DNA of 64,000 bases, from positions 806,001-870,000 of the forward strand of contig JAADJZ010000008.1 of assembly GCA_011032825.1 (NCBI GenBank), given 5' to 3'. Made by a program: the position numbers and the translations under genes. Of this stretch, positions 46,713 through 59,761 are shown in pieces (within the stretch, counting starts at the first letter, position 1; every line of letters starts with the position of its first letter). The DNA is from Massariosphaeria phaeospora. Taxonomy: Eukaryota > Ascomycota > Dothideomycetes > Pleosporales. The notes beneath the pieces were generated by a model, which was not told where the DNA came from, ran no database searches, and saw nothing but the letters and a program-made list of their open reading frames with translations.

Positions 46713-49073
46713 GAGTTGTGGTGTGCAGGCGGGTCGTGGTGCGCCGAAGTGCCGAGCACGTCAGGGCAGGCGCAAGTGCCGTTGATCGAGGCTCAACGAC
46801 AGTAGCAAACAACAACAGATCGTGTGTCGCCCTCAGGCTACACAACGACGCCCAGGAGGTCGCTTTCTAGACTTGCAGCGCGCAGCCCACGTGCGAGGCC
46901 GCCAGCAGTAGGTGCCTGGTGGTGCGGCCGCTGAGACGGTCGATGGTGCAGCGCTGCGAACGCGAACAGCGTCAGCATGCATGGCCGTCGTCTGGCCGCC
47001 CACGCTGTCGGGTCGCACTGATGCAGTTGGCTTCCTCACGCATGAACCAACCTTCATCGCTCACGCACAATCACGTCCAGTCACGCACCGCGTCCGCCGT
47101 CCGCGAGTGACATTGTTGAGCCTCGCCCGGTCGTGTCACGCAGCGTCTGCTATGCGTTGCCAGAACTGGACAGAACAACACTCCTAGAAAGCAGCGCGCC
47201 TCAACAGGGCCCACGGCCATCACCAGCACGCCGGCCTGCTCGAGAGTCGAAATGAAGCCCGCTCTCTCAGGACCCCGGAAGCGAAATGCGAAATGCGAAA
47301 TGAGCAAGTGTGGAGAAGGGACTGGGACGGGCGCCATCTGTCGCAGACGGCCAGAGTGGGAGCAGCGCCAGAATCCAGATGGCGGCGCTCTCCTCCCCCA
47401 CCGCGTCCCTGGCCTCATGTCCGCGAGTCTTGCTGCCACTGCCACTGCCAGGCTCTAGCACTGCAACTTGCGTCCATGTACCTATCTCCAGGCGAGAGTG
47501 AATCTCCAGGCGTCACGTCACAACGCCATCGCAGGCTGCCGCAACCGTCTGGGAACCAGCGCCGCCCGCCGCCCGCCGCCCACGCATCTGTCAGCCACGG
47601 CGCTGCGCTGAGCTCGACGGCCACGCAATTGCAACTTGTGCCCTTCAGCACCACCCGGTCACCCGTGGAGGGCTGGATTCAAGCACTGTCGCGCTGCCAG
47701 CCCCCTGCCCGCACCCCTGCCCACTCACCAGGAGAGGCTCAGTGCTCGACGTCGTGCGGCGGATCATGGCCCCTGCCGACCGCCCTCCCCCGTCGTCGTT
47801 CGCACACGCACACGCACTGAGCGCTGCCCAGGTGGGCTAAATTAACGACCACAGACTTCCACACATGCACCACCACACCGCCGCCGCCGCCGCCCCCAGC
47901 TGCCACCTGCAGCGTGCTCGCTGACCCCTTACAGATGGCGGCCGCGCGACGTGCCCAGTGCTCAGTGCTGACTTGTGAGCAGCAGCGCGCCCGGCCACTG
48001 AGGGGCAAACGACGTTGGGGGTCCGCGACAATGGGGGGCCGCCGACTCCCAGTGCCCACTCTGCTAGCTGCCATGGCCGCCTCTCATGACGCTGCGGCGC
48101 GCGGCGGCAGCCTGTCAACGCACACGACCGCCGCCTGGTGACAGCCCGGCCAAGACGCCCCGGCGGCGACGGCGTCGTGGGAAGGGCTCCGAGCCACGGA
48201 GCGTGCATGGGCACGGCCGCTGGTCTGTGTGCGGCCCTTCATCCATCCCGCACATCACAGTAGGCTCCAGCGGCACCGCCAACACAGCAGGGTTCATCAA
48301 ACCTCCTGCCAGACCGGCGCAAGATCGTCCTGCTAGAGCCAAGTGTGCCAGGATGGCCTTTCAATCTCGTCGTGACTCTGGGCTTCTTTTTGATGGCGCC
48401 AACGCGATGGTGCCAGTTTGCGTTGCCTTCGCCACTTTTATTCACCCAGACACACAGCCATACAGCGGCGCCCAAAGTCCTCTTTTCTGCCTTCAATTCT
48501 TCTCTTTCGCTCGCGCCTGTTGCTTTTGCCCTTGCCTGTCGATTGCGAATGCGCCTCCGCCAGGCCGTTCCGCCGGTGGGAGCCGTGAGCTTACATCGCT
48601 CGTAACTGCAGCGCAAAGTCTCTCTCCCGTCCATTCACCACTGAGCAGTCCTGGCTTCGGTATTCTGCCATCCTCTGGCCCCAGCTGTCGGATTCCCACC
48701 TGCAGCATTGCGTCTTAGATCCCGTGGCATGGTTGATCGCCCGCAACCGTCCCCCCGCCTGCAACTCCCGCCTGCAGGCAAAGACCTTTACAGTTCTGTG
48801 CGCTCCAACAACTGGGAACTCTCCGCGCCTAACAAACTGGGTACGTGTGCCGTCCAAGTCAGCAGTCCTAACACCGTGGCGTTTCCGAATTCTTACAAGT
48901 TCTGTACCTGACATCCTAAGACAGTTCAATGCGCTACCTAGCCTCAGTGGTTGATATTTCAAGAGCGCAACAGCAGTGGGCCTCATATGGCTGTGGGAGT
49001 GGAGCACCGTGCGAGAGAAGCCACTTCTAGATTAGAGCACGCGTTGCTTTTACCGCCCGTCCGGAGTAACGCT

Positions 49074-50492
49074 ATGTCTTACGATCCTTTGGCCAATGCC
49101 TCTGGGGCTGCCTTGGCTGCAACAGAGACCACCGTCCACCATGGCGCTGAGGATCGCATCCAAGCCAATCCAACCAACCCCATTTCAGCAGCAGCTCCTT
49201 CACCTCACCAAGAATCTATCAAGAAGAGACGCTCCTCCAAAGGCAAAATTCCTGCAGAGATCCGTCGGTCATCTTCAACACCACACATGCGCAATCTGGC
49301 TCTGGGGGCTTCCGGCGAGCTGTCGCCAACCGCTGACAAACGGCGCAACAAACTAGGGTACCATCGAACCTCGGTCGCGTGTGGTAAGCCGAGAAAGTTC
49401 TCCCCGCACCCAAGACGGGTCACTGACACGGGAACACAGGACACTGTCGGCGAAGAAAGATACGGTGCCTCCTTGCAGATGACCCTCAAGGCCGCTGTGC
49501 AAACTGCATTCGCTTGAAAAAGGAATGCAACTTCTACCCGGTTGAGCAGAATCCAGAACCCCAGCGATCTCAAACAGGCCCAGTCAAGGACGGCGTACCA
49601 GCGTCTTCAGGAACTTCCTCGCCCCGCCATCCTACGTCTATATCTGGGGAGAAAATCGAAGAGTTTCGACCACCATATCCAGTGTCGAGTGGAGCACCAG
49701 TATCTAGGTATGGTGTACCATCCGAAGGGGAGGTTGACCCTCACCACATACCCCCTTCCAGTGGGAGTAAGTAATTGAACATGTTCAATAGGAATGCCAC
49801 GCTAACAGTCTTTATCAGTGCCCATGCAACACCCCCCTTACGCTTACTCGCATGCGGTAGAAGCACAATGGCCTCCTGCGGCCGGATTTCTACCTTCTTC
49901 GTCTGTAGCCGGAAATTCTCCTACGTCCGCCAACTACTGGCGACCCCCATCAACAGCGAACTCAGCGTATGGAAGCGAGACAAATGTGTCGGGATCACAT
50001 ACTCCGGCGACCATGAGTACAACTTCCAATCTCTCGTATGGCGCACATCAAGAGAACCCTAGCTGGGGACAACCAAATATACAACCACCCACAAGGTCCA
50101 TGTCATATGGAAATATAGAGGGATTACCCCCTCAATATCCAGGGCAAGGCCTTGGTATTCAACCGCACGACTATCCTCGTAGGACCTCTCCATACCCATA
50201 CCCAACCACGATAGATACGAGCCCGTCTACGCTCCACTCCACTACTCTCGGGAGCTCTTCGTCCGCTCCTTTGTCTGCACCGATTTTACCGAATCAACAG
50301 TATACATATCCTCCGACATGGGGTCCTTATGGCGGAATACAGACTCCCACAAACGACATGCCGATGTCAGGTCGCTCAATGAGTGGACAGTGGTATGCCG
50401 AGCCCGGCCATTTGGATCAAGTTCAAGAGGAGGGTGCTCCACCGGTGTCCTACAGCCATCATGGACTGCAGCAATTCTACTCAGGGACTTGA
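49074..50492 (+). CDS. Zn2Cys6 transcription factor
   Basis: Three exons: 49074-49383, 49440-49766, 49819-50492; 436 aa; introns 56 and 52 bp with canonical ends. The binuclear zinc cluster is rebuilt across the first intron: GYHRTSVACGHCRRRKIRC, then CANCIRLKKEC, giving C-x2-C-x6-C ... C-x2-C-x6-C with the basic RRRK patch. It starts at about residue 100, after a disordered Ser-rich N-terminus with KKRRSSKGK (NLS-like). The rest is low complexity, rich in Pro, Ser, Tyr and Gln (activation-domain-like); no fungal-specific middle homology domain is visible. The cluster binds CGG half-sites as a class. Target genes unknown. The very long gene-free upstream region suggests complex regulation. 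Confidence 0.85.
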
Positions 50493-53400
50493 ATTCTGGT
50501 ACCAAAAACCTTCGACTTGTAAATTTATGGGCATCCTCTCTGCTAGGGCGCCTTCGAATATGGAGTTCGATAGAACGCTTCGGCGATTTTCATACTGTTG
50601 CGGCATCCACATACGGGGCCAGATCGAGTTTCATGGCGCTATTATTACGACCAACGCCAGGCCCAATCGGAATGGGAATGGTCCCACGGAAGAAGAAAAT
50701 ACTCACGCCGACCATCGAGGCGCTTAATTCAGTTCTCATTGATTGCGGCGACAATCGCAACCCATAATTATCTTCGACTTCTACGTCCGATTACCCTAGG
50801 GTGGCGTCCCTCAATTTCCCATCCATTTCTCTGCCGTTTCATTGCCTGGGAGTTTCTACCTTTTTGAGCCATTCTTTCGGAATTTCGAATTTACCGCACG
50901 CGCCTTTGGGCCTCGCGCACGGATGTATGAGTAGATTACGGTCGGACGGGCGTTTAACAGCATCTACGGGCCAGTACCCTTGTAAGATATTGCATGATGC
51001 TAGGTAGGCGGTACGTACGGTGTACCGAGAAAATAATTCTCACAAGACAATAATCTACACGCTGTATGCTTCTCTATCTCTAGTCTATCGTTGGTGGCGT
51101 CCCCACAGTCGATCCCAGAGTTCGACACTCGCATGATTTCATTCCACATCCGGAAGCACATTAAGATTAACCTTGGACGTCACTTGAATATTTGACATCT
51201 GCTCCCCTTACGCACTCCATCAGCCTCGTGATTGGAGGATTGGTCTTTGGCATTAAACTTTTCTCACGGAGTACAAGTCATGCGATGCGCGCAGTGGTCT
51301 CGGGCATCAATTTTCGATTACGGCGGCGGTGCTATGTCCAACTTGGTGCTAGCACTAGTGCAACGCTCCAGCCGTACCACCTACGCCGCTCACATGCAGT
51401 AGCCGCGCATGCAAACTGCAATGCCACATGCAAGACACCTCAAAAGAAATGCACCGAACGCTGCATCGAAGATCCGAAATCAGAGGCGCCTGTTGCGGGT
51501 TGCCCCAGTGCTTCTCCTCCAACAACTGCAGCGTGCCGGCTATAGCCATTCCCAGCGCATGTGGGGACATGGAGTACCGATGGCACTGTTCAGACTCCAG
51601 CGAAGCTGATAGTCAACCCCGCTTCCTGGTCGAGACTGACAGCTCAAGCTGTGACACTTGGTCTAACTCTAAATATCGGGTTACCATTTGACCGGGATGC
51701 AGCGCTGGAGCACGCGAGGTTGACTAGTGGCCGGACTGGGTTAGTAGGCTCCATGATCGCTGGAAGTGGTCGGAAGAAGGCCGCAATGAGCAAACGATGG
51801 ACAGTTCAGAAGAATTCTTGCTGCTCTCGACTCACCCCGGACATCGGTGAGGCTGGCCGGCGGAGGTCGCGCGTCGTGAAACACTATTTGTGTGCTCGGG
51901 GCAAGTGGTGTGCAGCCGCGGTTTGGGAGATGCCTTTTGGAGGTTCCAACGTGCAGGGTGCTCGTACAAAGTGGGTCGGCATGCCCCCCGGACTTTTCTT
52001 GTGGACGGTGAATGCCAGGCGCTTAATCGGGTAGCTTAGCCGCCATTGCATCTGCGTCTGACATGGTGTTGCTTTTTGGACGCACTGTGGCAGAAGGAGA
52101 AGGTAGCACTGACGTTGTTCGCGCGACGCAGTTGTTCTAGAGCGTTAGCCCGATGGAGCTAGCTTGCACGGTGGACGTGCATTCTCTTCCAAGTTTCTTC
52201 ACTTTCTTCGCGCTTCCCATCCTATCCCTCGTCATAACACCACCGACAACGCCTATCTTCAATGCTTGGACTGTTGTCGTACTTTACACTATGATTTACT
52301 GCTTACAATGTCAAGGCCGTAGAGCAACCCAGTTTGGCTTCCTAGTCGTAGCATTTGCCCTAGAGTCTAACCCAACAGACTCTCCAGCAAGCGCTCCAAC
52401 AGATCAGAAAATAAATCGCAACATCAAAGGTCACAGTAACAAAGACCGTCTTCAATTCTCCTCTACAAAGACAGGCCATGTCTCACGACAGCCAATAGCA
52501 CTATAGGATCGCAAAACACATCCGTTGCCATCAGATCACTATCAACTATATCCCCGGCACATAGCCGCCATCTCGATCGATCCCCTGGCGTTCACGCGGA
52601 CGAGCGGTTGAACAAAGCAGAGCAGATGATAGCCCGGGCCGTTGAGCCCTCTCCCTCGCTCCTTGCCTTCCAGCCGTCCCGTGCCGTGTCAGCCTCCAGC
52701 TCAGCTTTGGACAAGTAGCGCTTGCGTGCCGTGCGGCGTGGTCGCTGCGCCGGCCGGCGGAGATCAGTCTCCTGCGATTGTTTCCGCACTCGTCTAGTGT
52801 GCGTTCCCAACTAGGAAGTATATTCCATGATTGTTATTTGTTTGGGCTGGTTATGGAACTGAGCTGTTTCGTGTTTTTGCGAGGTGGGGTTTTGGGAAAT
52901 GCGAGACTGGGTCTTTCGCGCGAGAGCGCGGGAGTGTGGGTGCTGTTCGTGTATGGCTGGGTTGTGCGAGCTTCAGATGTCTCTAGACTTCTTTACCGGT
53001 CTCAATGCGTTGGTATCCATGGACATTGGATAGTCGCGATGCTTGATTCCAGTGTACAAGACACGTCTAGCCTACGACCCAGTCAACTCCATCAACACAA
53101 GATCACATCGCCCTGTCCTACTCATTCTTACACAGAACGGCCTCCGGGAACCAGGTAACCCGTTTCCCAGGTTTCTTTCTACGTCGCGCTAGCTCATGGA
53201 CCGACGACACAACGAAGAAGGCAGTTGCGAACGGAGCACCCCGTGCATGTCCATGCGCCCAGTTCAGTTCAGTCCAGTTCAATTTGGTTTAGTTTAGTCC
53301 CCACGGCCAGTGCAAACTCGGGCCCTAGATATTTACTAGACGTTAGGGCATCTGTGGGGTCGGTCGTATCTATGTTCCGCGAAAGTAGGGTTTACAGGGC

Positions 53401-53829
53401 AAATCTGGCAATACAAGAGCGTTCAGACGCCGCATATGTATATACAGGTTTGTCTGTTGGTAGATGTGGTAGATATGTCTTACCAAGATTAAATCTACGC
53501 TTGTATTGCTACGCCGCAGCGCCCCTAGAGTTGCGGTATACTATGCGCAAACATGTTTTCCTAATTGATAACCTCAGCTCTAAGGTAGTCATTAGTAGTA
53601 GTAGATTATCAAACCATCGCTAGTCTGCATCGCATCTAACACACCATCAAAATATCAACTTCGCATCTAGCTGAAGCTCCCAAATAGTCTAATCGCCGCC
53701 TGACTCCAAAAAACCCGCGCCAACCCACCCTACTAGCCCAAGCAAAAGAAAAAAAGAACTCCTCTCTCCCCTCCACCCCACAAAGCATCACCGCCCAATA
53801 ATAAAAAAGCAAAAAAAAAGAACATCTAG
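50493..53829. other. 3.3 kb without a supported gene
   Basis: 3' flank of the Zn2Cys6 gene, followed by sequence with only short overlapping frames. Cys-containing frames at 51192-51691 lack a signal peptide or splice chain. A run of GTTCAGTTCAGTCCAGTTCAA at 53262-53282 (parts of it) is a short repeat. Nothing else supported. Confidence 0.5.
53811..53819 (-). terminator. pol III terminator of tRNA-Lys
   Basis: A run of A on the plus strand equals T9 on the tRNA strand, about 11 nt after the mature 3' end. Confidence 0.75.
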
Positions 53830-53903
53830 AGCCCGACGTGGGATTCGAACCCACAACCTTGAGATTAAGAGTCTCACGCGCTAGCCGATTGTGCCAGCCA
53901 GGC
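53830..53903 (-). tRNA. tRNA-Lys (CUU)
   Basis: On the minus strand from 53903: the acceptor stem GCCTGGC pairs with GTCGGGC with G-T wobbles. The D arm is GGCACAATCGGCTAGCGC, the anticodon stem-loop TGAGA-CTCTTAA-TCTCA with anticodon CTT (Lys), and the T arm GTGGG-TTCGAAT-CCCAC. No intron. A pol III T-run follows (complement of the A-run ending at 53818). Confidence 0.95.
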
Positions 53904-56252
53904 TGTTTTGTGCTGTGATTATGGAAGTCTGTTAATTTGGAAAATATATAACGACTACACATCGCAAAAAATAATCTGTGGTTGAGGGATTGGAGAGGGC
54001 GCTAGGCAAAAGGCAAGGTGTTACGTGGCCCGTTCGCTAGCTGCCGGGCCGAGAAGCGGTGTAGCGGCAGAAAAAGATTATCTGCGTTGGTGTGGGCCCT
54101 GTGGGGTGGGTACACAATACATTTTTTGTATTGGCAGTGTTGGGTATACGCGGACTTTGCAATTCCGGTTTAAAAGAGTAGCTAAGCTAATTTGTTGTGA
54201 TTTCCTTCGTGAAACGCTGGAATTTGCATGAGGAATTGTTAAGCTGTTAATCTGATTTATCCACGCACGATACCTTTGCATCAACGCTCGCTCGCTCAAC
54301 CAAGTTTTTCGATCGCAGATTCAACCACTTTACTTCGTGGGCACTGCGGACTAACCTATAGGCAAATCTACAAACATTTGAAAGCCTAGGGGAATCGTAG
54401 ATGCAGTGGTTAATCGAACGATTAGTTGGACCGTTGGTGGTGTACTTTGCAATTTGAAAAAGAGAACAGAAAGGCTGATTTGACCAAGTGGGCGTGGAGC
54501 TACAAAAGCTGAGAAGATGGCGGAGATTTGTGAACTGCTTGACACGCATGCATAGCAGGATGAGATTCAAGGCAATGTCAATTTTCGTTCTCGCAAGTCG
54601 ACTTGGTCGGGTGGACGGGAGATCAAATTCAATCCGATCTGCTCTACTCTGGTGCGTTTTTTGAAGTAGCTATATGCACTGAGTAAAGTATGATATGAAG
54701 CGGTGAGAAAATATGCAAGTGTGAATCTGATTTGGTTTGGGTTGGTTTAAATCGCTTCTCTGGTCTCCTGCTGCTGCAACATGCTACCTATCACACGAAC
54801 GAACACCTTAGGCCACCCACCGCACGAGTTGCACTGTGCACTGCACTAATCCAATACTGTCACGGTTTATAGCTCTTACCCTATGAGATGGATAAGGGTA
54901 CTACGCTTATCTAGGACTAGCGCTGTCTGTGCTTTCGCACCTACAAATTCTGTAGCTTCTAGATAATACAACCTCAGTTCAATCCTTCAATATTCCGCAC
55001 ATGCGCGTTGCCCACAATCCTCGACAAATACCCTACTCACGATATGCGATTGAAGATCGCTGTCCACGGGACATACCCCAAATCACACATACGCTCTCTT
55101 GCACCCATGCCAAACATCACTATTACACGCGCGACCCCTAACCCTCCTAGCATCCTGTCATCGCCCGAAAACGGTTATACGGCTACAGCTCAGCTCCTTC
55201 TCCTCACCCACCCGTCAAACGCGGGAACTTCCCCACGCGCGAGACAGTCGCAAATATCCCGACCAACAAACAGAACGAATGGATCAGAAATTCAGACTTG
55301 TTGGCACCATTTGGTACCCAAGGGATGGATACACGCCGAAGGGTTCCGGTTGAGGAGGACGGCAAGGGCTACTAGTTAGCTTGCAGCGAGGAAGAGTATG
55401 GCGACAGCACAGCACTCAGCTACGGGGTGTCTACCTACATGTCACCAGACTATCCGACATATCCGATCAGCGACCGGCGACTTCGTGATATAGTGGGGGA
55501 CGGTGAGGACGGGAGGCGGATGATGGATACGTCTACGCTTGGAAGACGCATTGCGGGGATGTTGCCGCGTCGAATCGGATTGGATGCAGCGTGGAAATCG
55601 GGTTGTAACGCAAATCCCATAGAGGTATGTATGCGGTGTATGGGCCAGAGTCGTGCGATAGGAGGGCTAGTGGTCACAGCGGGTGACGTGGTGGTGTACG
55701 CCCTGGTCACAGGGGCCACAGCGGACGGGAATATCCGTTCGGTATGTATGGATATGGCAAGGCGGTAGCAGGCATCTACAGAGGACGGCAAAACGCTAGC
55801 TAGCAATCACGACGTACAGCCTGGCTACGTTACGTCCAAACGTGGAGAACGCGTCGCGAATCCCAGAGCACATGGAGGAACAAGGTATAAACGCGGGCAT
55901 TTCGACGTAGGGCTAAACCAGAGACCGGAAAAGAAGACAGCTTTGGTATGGGAGATTGCTATTCGTTGCTTCATAAGGGGCATGTCAAGAGACAGGTATG
56001 GGGCATCAAGCAGTTCGCAAAATAAGCAATATATGGAAAGGAGAATACAGATGAGATGGGACAACACCCGCTGAGACCAACGCAATAAACAGCAGGGAAT
56101 CAAAGAATATGAATAGGGGATATATATAATGCGGAGAGAGTACTGTAGGTACAGTCAAGAGTCCAGCCCACGTGAAGATGCGTTTCCTCCGCGTGACTGA
56201 CTGACTGACATCAACTGAGCTTCAGCAGACCAGCTCCAGCCTACCCACCCAC
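53904..56252. other. 2.3 kb without a supported gene
   Basis: Upstream of the tRNA and downstream of the GH76 gene. Frames at 55008-55379 and 55427-55806 overlap each other on opposite strands and have no domain. Nothing further seen. Confidence 0.5.
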
Positions 56253-57358
56253 CTAGCCAGCCTGTGCCGCCGCGACCAGGACATCAATCCCCGAAGCATG
56301 CGACGCCGGGTTCGCATTATTAGGCGGGCCCTGCCACTTTGGGCCAATAACGCCATCAGCAGCCTTCGCCAGCGACCACGCAGCATCTGCATTTTTCTTC
56401 AGAAAGTCCGCATACTGCTGCCGTGGCTCATTCGCATGCAGCACCGCAAGGCCGCGGACAAAAGCACCTTTGAACTGCGAGTCCGTGTCGTTGGGCGGCG
56501 GGGGCTCCTCGACGGGTTCGGCCAAGATGCCGTTGACGGTGAGCTTGGTGATGGTCGCGCTGGCGATGCGGTGGGCGTAGGCGGTGTAGTCGCGGTTGCT
56601 GGTGGCGCGCGAGAGCTCGGATAGGCCGGCGAGGACGACGCCTTGGTTGTAGCTCCAGGTGGTTACGCCGTTGTTGCGGCATGTAGCCAGGTCGATGCCG
56701 TCGTTGATGAGGTTGTCGCCGTTGATGATGCCGGTGCGGGAGAACCAGTCCCACTCGTTTTCCGCATTGTGCATGTAGTTGGTTCGTTCATCCCCGGAGA
56801 CGCGGTTGGTGAGGTGCGCGGCGACAGAAAGGAAGAGCTCGTTGGAGATAGCGGCGATGGCTGTGTGGGGTTTGTCCCACCAGATGCCGCCGCCACAGGG
56901 TGTCGTCCAGCCTCCAGTCATGTCTTCGAAGATGTCTTTTGCGGTGTTGAGGTACTTGCGATCTCCAGTCATGTCATAGCTAGAAATCCAGGCCATGGCC
57001 CACCAGCCCATGTCGTCGTAAAAGTCATTCCTCCAGTTGGTGGCATTCTTCCGGTTGGCGGCTTTGGAGTACGTGTTCGCAATGATATTCGAAGCTGTGG
57101 GCCTGAAGTCCGCATCGTATCGGCCGAGCCTGGCGATTGTTTCGACCATGTTTCCTGACTGCCACCAGAGATCGTTCCTTCATTGCGGATTAGTGAGCAA
57201 TTGCAAGTAGAATAGAATGTCACTCACCAGAGGCCGGTGTTTACATCATACCACTCGTCCTGTAAGGTTTTAATGGCTGAAGATGCATTATCCTCGTAGT
57301 TGGCCAATGCTGGTCCCACACAGAGGATTGAGATAAACAAGGATTGGAAACACTTCAT
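56253..57358 (-). CDS. secreted GH76 endo-alpha-1,6-mannanase
   Basis: Two exons, 57358-57228 and 57177-56253; 351 aa; 50-bp intron (GTGAGT, branch CTAAT), rebuilding LWNDLWWQSGNMVE. The signal peptide is MKCFQSLFISILCVGPALA. The GH76 core shows the adjacent catalytic aspartates in NDFYDDMGWWAMAW, then GGIWW, AISNELFLSVAAHL, WDWFSRTGIINGDNLINDG and TTWSYNQGVVLAGL. Family members cleave alpha-1,6-mannan backbones of fungal cell walls. Unlike Dfg5/Dcw1 there is no C-terminal hydrophobic GPI signal (it ends VAAAQAG), so it should be freely secreted. The length is typical of the catalytic domain alone. Confidence 0.92.
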
Positions 57359-58209
57359 ATTATTGGTAATGCCGAATCACAGAAGAAGGCAGGGACTTTG
57401 GTATGAAATAGGACGACTGAGCTCTGATACAAAAGAATAGGATGAGCGGGTGCACTGTCTCATTAAATACTGTCTACGGCACAGAATAGAGTAGAAACCA
57501 AGCACAGCCGCGAGTTGGACAGGCATACGATACCTAAACCAAGGACTGGAGTTGACGTGTAGAAGAAGACATAACAGATCTAGCCTGATACTATACCAGA
57601 CGAACCTGTGGAAACAAGGCACACAATTAAACCTGATAGGAGTAACAAAGCAGGCTAATCTATGTCACCAAACTTCCGGATCCCTGCAGGATGGGCTACG
57701 GGCCGTGGCATTGCCAGCAGAATGGAGGTCTCAGTCCACGAGACACGGTAAATCAGGCAGGTGACGATGCGGGACAAACTCCCTAACCGTGCCGCGACAA
57801 CATGGCTGTGAGAGTGAGGAGAATCTAGCCGCCATGCATGCGGTGAGCGACAGGAGTGACGAAACACCTGGCAAACGACGTGGTTCCTATCACAGAAGGC
57901 GAGAAGAACTTGGTCGAAGGCTTGTTTCGACATGAAGCTGTTCTGAAACATGACAATTGGGTGTTTACCGAGGCGATTGGTACGGATAAGAGAGGCAGGA
58001 TACAGGAGTAGGTCCCTAGTCAACAGCCCGGATAATCATTCGCCGTGATCCGACCGCGCCCCGGCCCAAGCTCAAATAGGAGGATGTGACGCAAAGGCTT
58101 AGCGAATGTTACTCAGCGTTGCAAGGGGCCAGGGGCGGGTCAGCCACACGCACCCCACGTCGACTGCCTGACAGTGTTGGCTGTGCCCACTTGATCCAAA
58201 ACAAGAGGA

Positions 58210-58285
58210 ATGGGATTCTAGACAAAATGAGTGGGGTTCCAAACAAAAAGAGTGGGATTCCAAACAAAAACACTGGGATAGTCGA
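58210..58285 (+). repeat. tandem repeat of about 24-27 bp
   Basis: Three units around GGGATTCCAAACAAAAA separated by AGTG, running together as an open frame (SGIPNK-like units), but without a gene context. Confidence 0.7.
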
Positions 58286-59222
58286 CAAGTCATGCCCCAG
58301 TTCGATGACAGTGCTTGGGCGTGGAATCCGGCATCAAACTGGCGGCCTCACCGCCATGACAATATTCGATGTCGGTACCAGCCCGTCTTGATGTAACCTC
58401 TCAACTTGACGAGCTCTGCCAGCTCTCCTAGGTCGGCAGGTAGGATAGCGATTCGTACAGGTAGTATCGATCCTTGTTGGATTCTCTCATACAGTGAAAG
58501 GATTCGTGGGTAGGGACTGTCTCGATGGCAACGAATCCTGCCACGGCAGTGGATGAGCTTAGGACCTCAGGTGAGTTGTCGTTTCTATATGACTGCGGTA
58601 CCAGGTCAGTCTGACGCAAGATAAACGGATGGCTAACATGTCTTGATAGATTTTCCTTCCGTCTGCGTGTGAAGTCGTGCTTTGAGGCAGAGACAGACTC
58701 CAGCCACCATACCGGCCGTTAGACCAAGGATTTGTAGGCGTATCGTGTTGCTGCATAGACTTCGTCTGAGATCTTGTGGCCGAAGTGATGTGGCCGTTCA
58801 TGGAGGGGCGTATCTAGAGGCATCTAGAAGTACCTAGCGGTAACCGCGCACCGCATAGGAGCACGTCGCTGGAGGAAGCTTGGAAGTTGGAGACAGAGCT
58901 GGAGGTCACATGGCGACGGAAACCGGGCAACCCGGCAACAATCGGCTGCCTACGGCGGGTCTGTGTGTCTGGTGGCAGTGGGGCGGCCAGATCATCGATG
59001 AGAACACATCTCTACAGACGGGATACGGCGGGTGCATAGCGTTAGTAGAGTGGAGCTCACAAACTCTGTGTGGAAGGCGACGGACTCGCCAAGCCGAATG
59101 ATAGACTGGACATGCGGCAATAATGGGGAGCTCCGCTCAGAAGGGGGACTTGTATGTGGCGGAAGTGATGATGTGCTCGCAGCAGACCACAAGCCCACTG
59201 CTGTCTCTCTTCGAATGGCACA

Positions 59223-59250
59223 CAGCAGCAACAGCAGCAGCAGCAGCAGC
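59223..59250 (+). repeat. CAG/CAA trinucleotide run
   Basis: CAGCAGCAACAGCAGCAGCA and two further CAG units; noncoding as far as can be seen. Confidence 0.8.
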
Positions 59251-59537
59251 TATCCTCGGGCACGGGCATGCTCAAGCTGTGTCCCGCGTTCGATTGTTTG
59301 TCAAACTAGCAGACCCACCGCCGTTGTCCCGCAGTTGAGAAGTGGTGCGAACCCGGCGGTCCAGGCTTGTCTGTGGCGAGCAAAAGCGCGCAATGGCGCA
59401 GCCCGGATGACGCGCCGCGCGAGACGGAGGGCTGACGTAGTGGGGTTGGCGACGTCACCGAGCGCGTTGCGGGGTAGGCAGCAGGAAATGGCCATGGCGC
59501 GTTTGCCGTGCGCCTGCAACTTTCGCATCAGCCCTGG

Positions 59538-59761
59538 AGGGGCGAGGCAGGTGCGAGGCCGGTGAGGGGTGGGTGATCGGCCAATCGTGGCGGCCTGTGG
59601 CTTGGGGTGCCATTCACCGCCCGGCAAGAACGCATGTGAAGTGCCGCCCCGCCCTGCCCAGCTGCTCTCTCTCACCTTCTGGCCGCCCCTCTTACCTGCC
59701 CGAACGCTCATGACGTACGGCCTTGAGCGTACGTCATGGCCTCCTCTGGCCACTTTATAAG
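59538..59761 (+). promoter_or_regulatory. stress-type promoter of the HSP12-like gene
   Basis: Three STRE-like pentamers are visible: AGGGG at 59538 and 59565, and CCCCT at 59686. An inverted repeat CATGACGTACG (59709-59719) / CGTACGTCATG (59728-59738) carries TGACGTAC, close to CRE/ATF sites. A TATA box CTTTATAAG (59753-59761) and a CT-rich leader precede the ATG at 59888. In fungi STRE and CRE sites answer to Msn2/4-like and Sko1/Atf-like factors downstream of the stress MAP kinase. Sites are seen; regulation is inferred. Confidence 0.6.

Larger units (their letters stand above)
40953..49073. other. 8.1 kb without a supported gene
   Basis: No frame here has a recognisable domain, signal peptide or consistent splice chain. 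The left 5 kb is of average composition. The right part (46.2-48.7 kb) is GC-rich and gives many overlapping frames on all strands. The pyrimidine-rich tract near 48480-48540 and the lack of genes suggest a long promoter and leader for the Zn2Cys6 gene at 49074. Simple repeats are listed separately. Noncoding RNAs cannot be excluded. Confidence 0.5.

Noticed and set aside
51192..51691. Cysteine-containing frames that might be a secreted peptide
   Set aside because: No signal peptide, no acceptable splice to one, and three frames overlap with similar openness.
53636..53962. 108-codon frame containing LNLKVVGSNPTSGS
   Set aside because: This peptide is what a tRNA T-arm and anticodon region gives when translated; the sequence is the tRNA-Lys gene.
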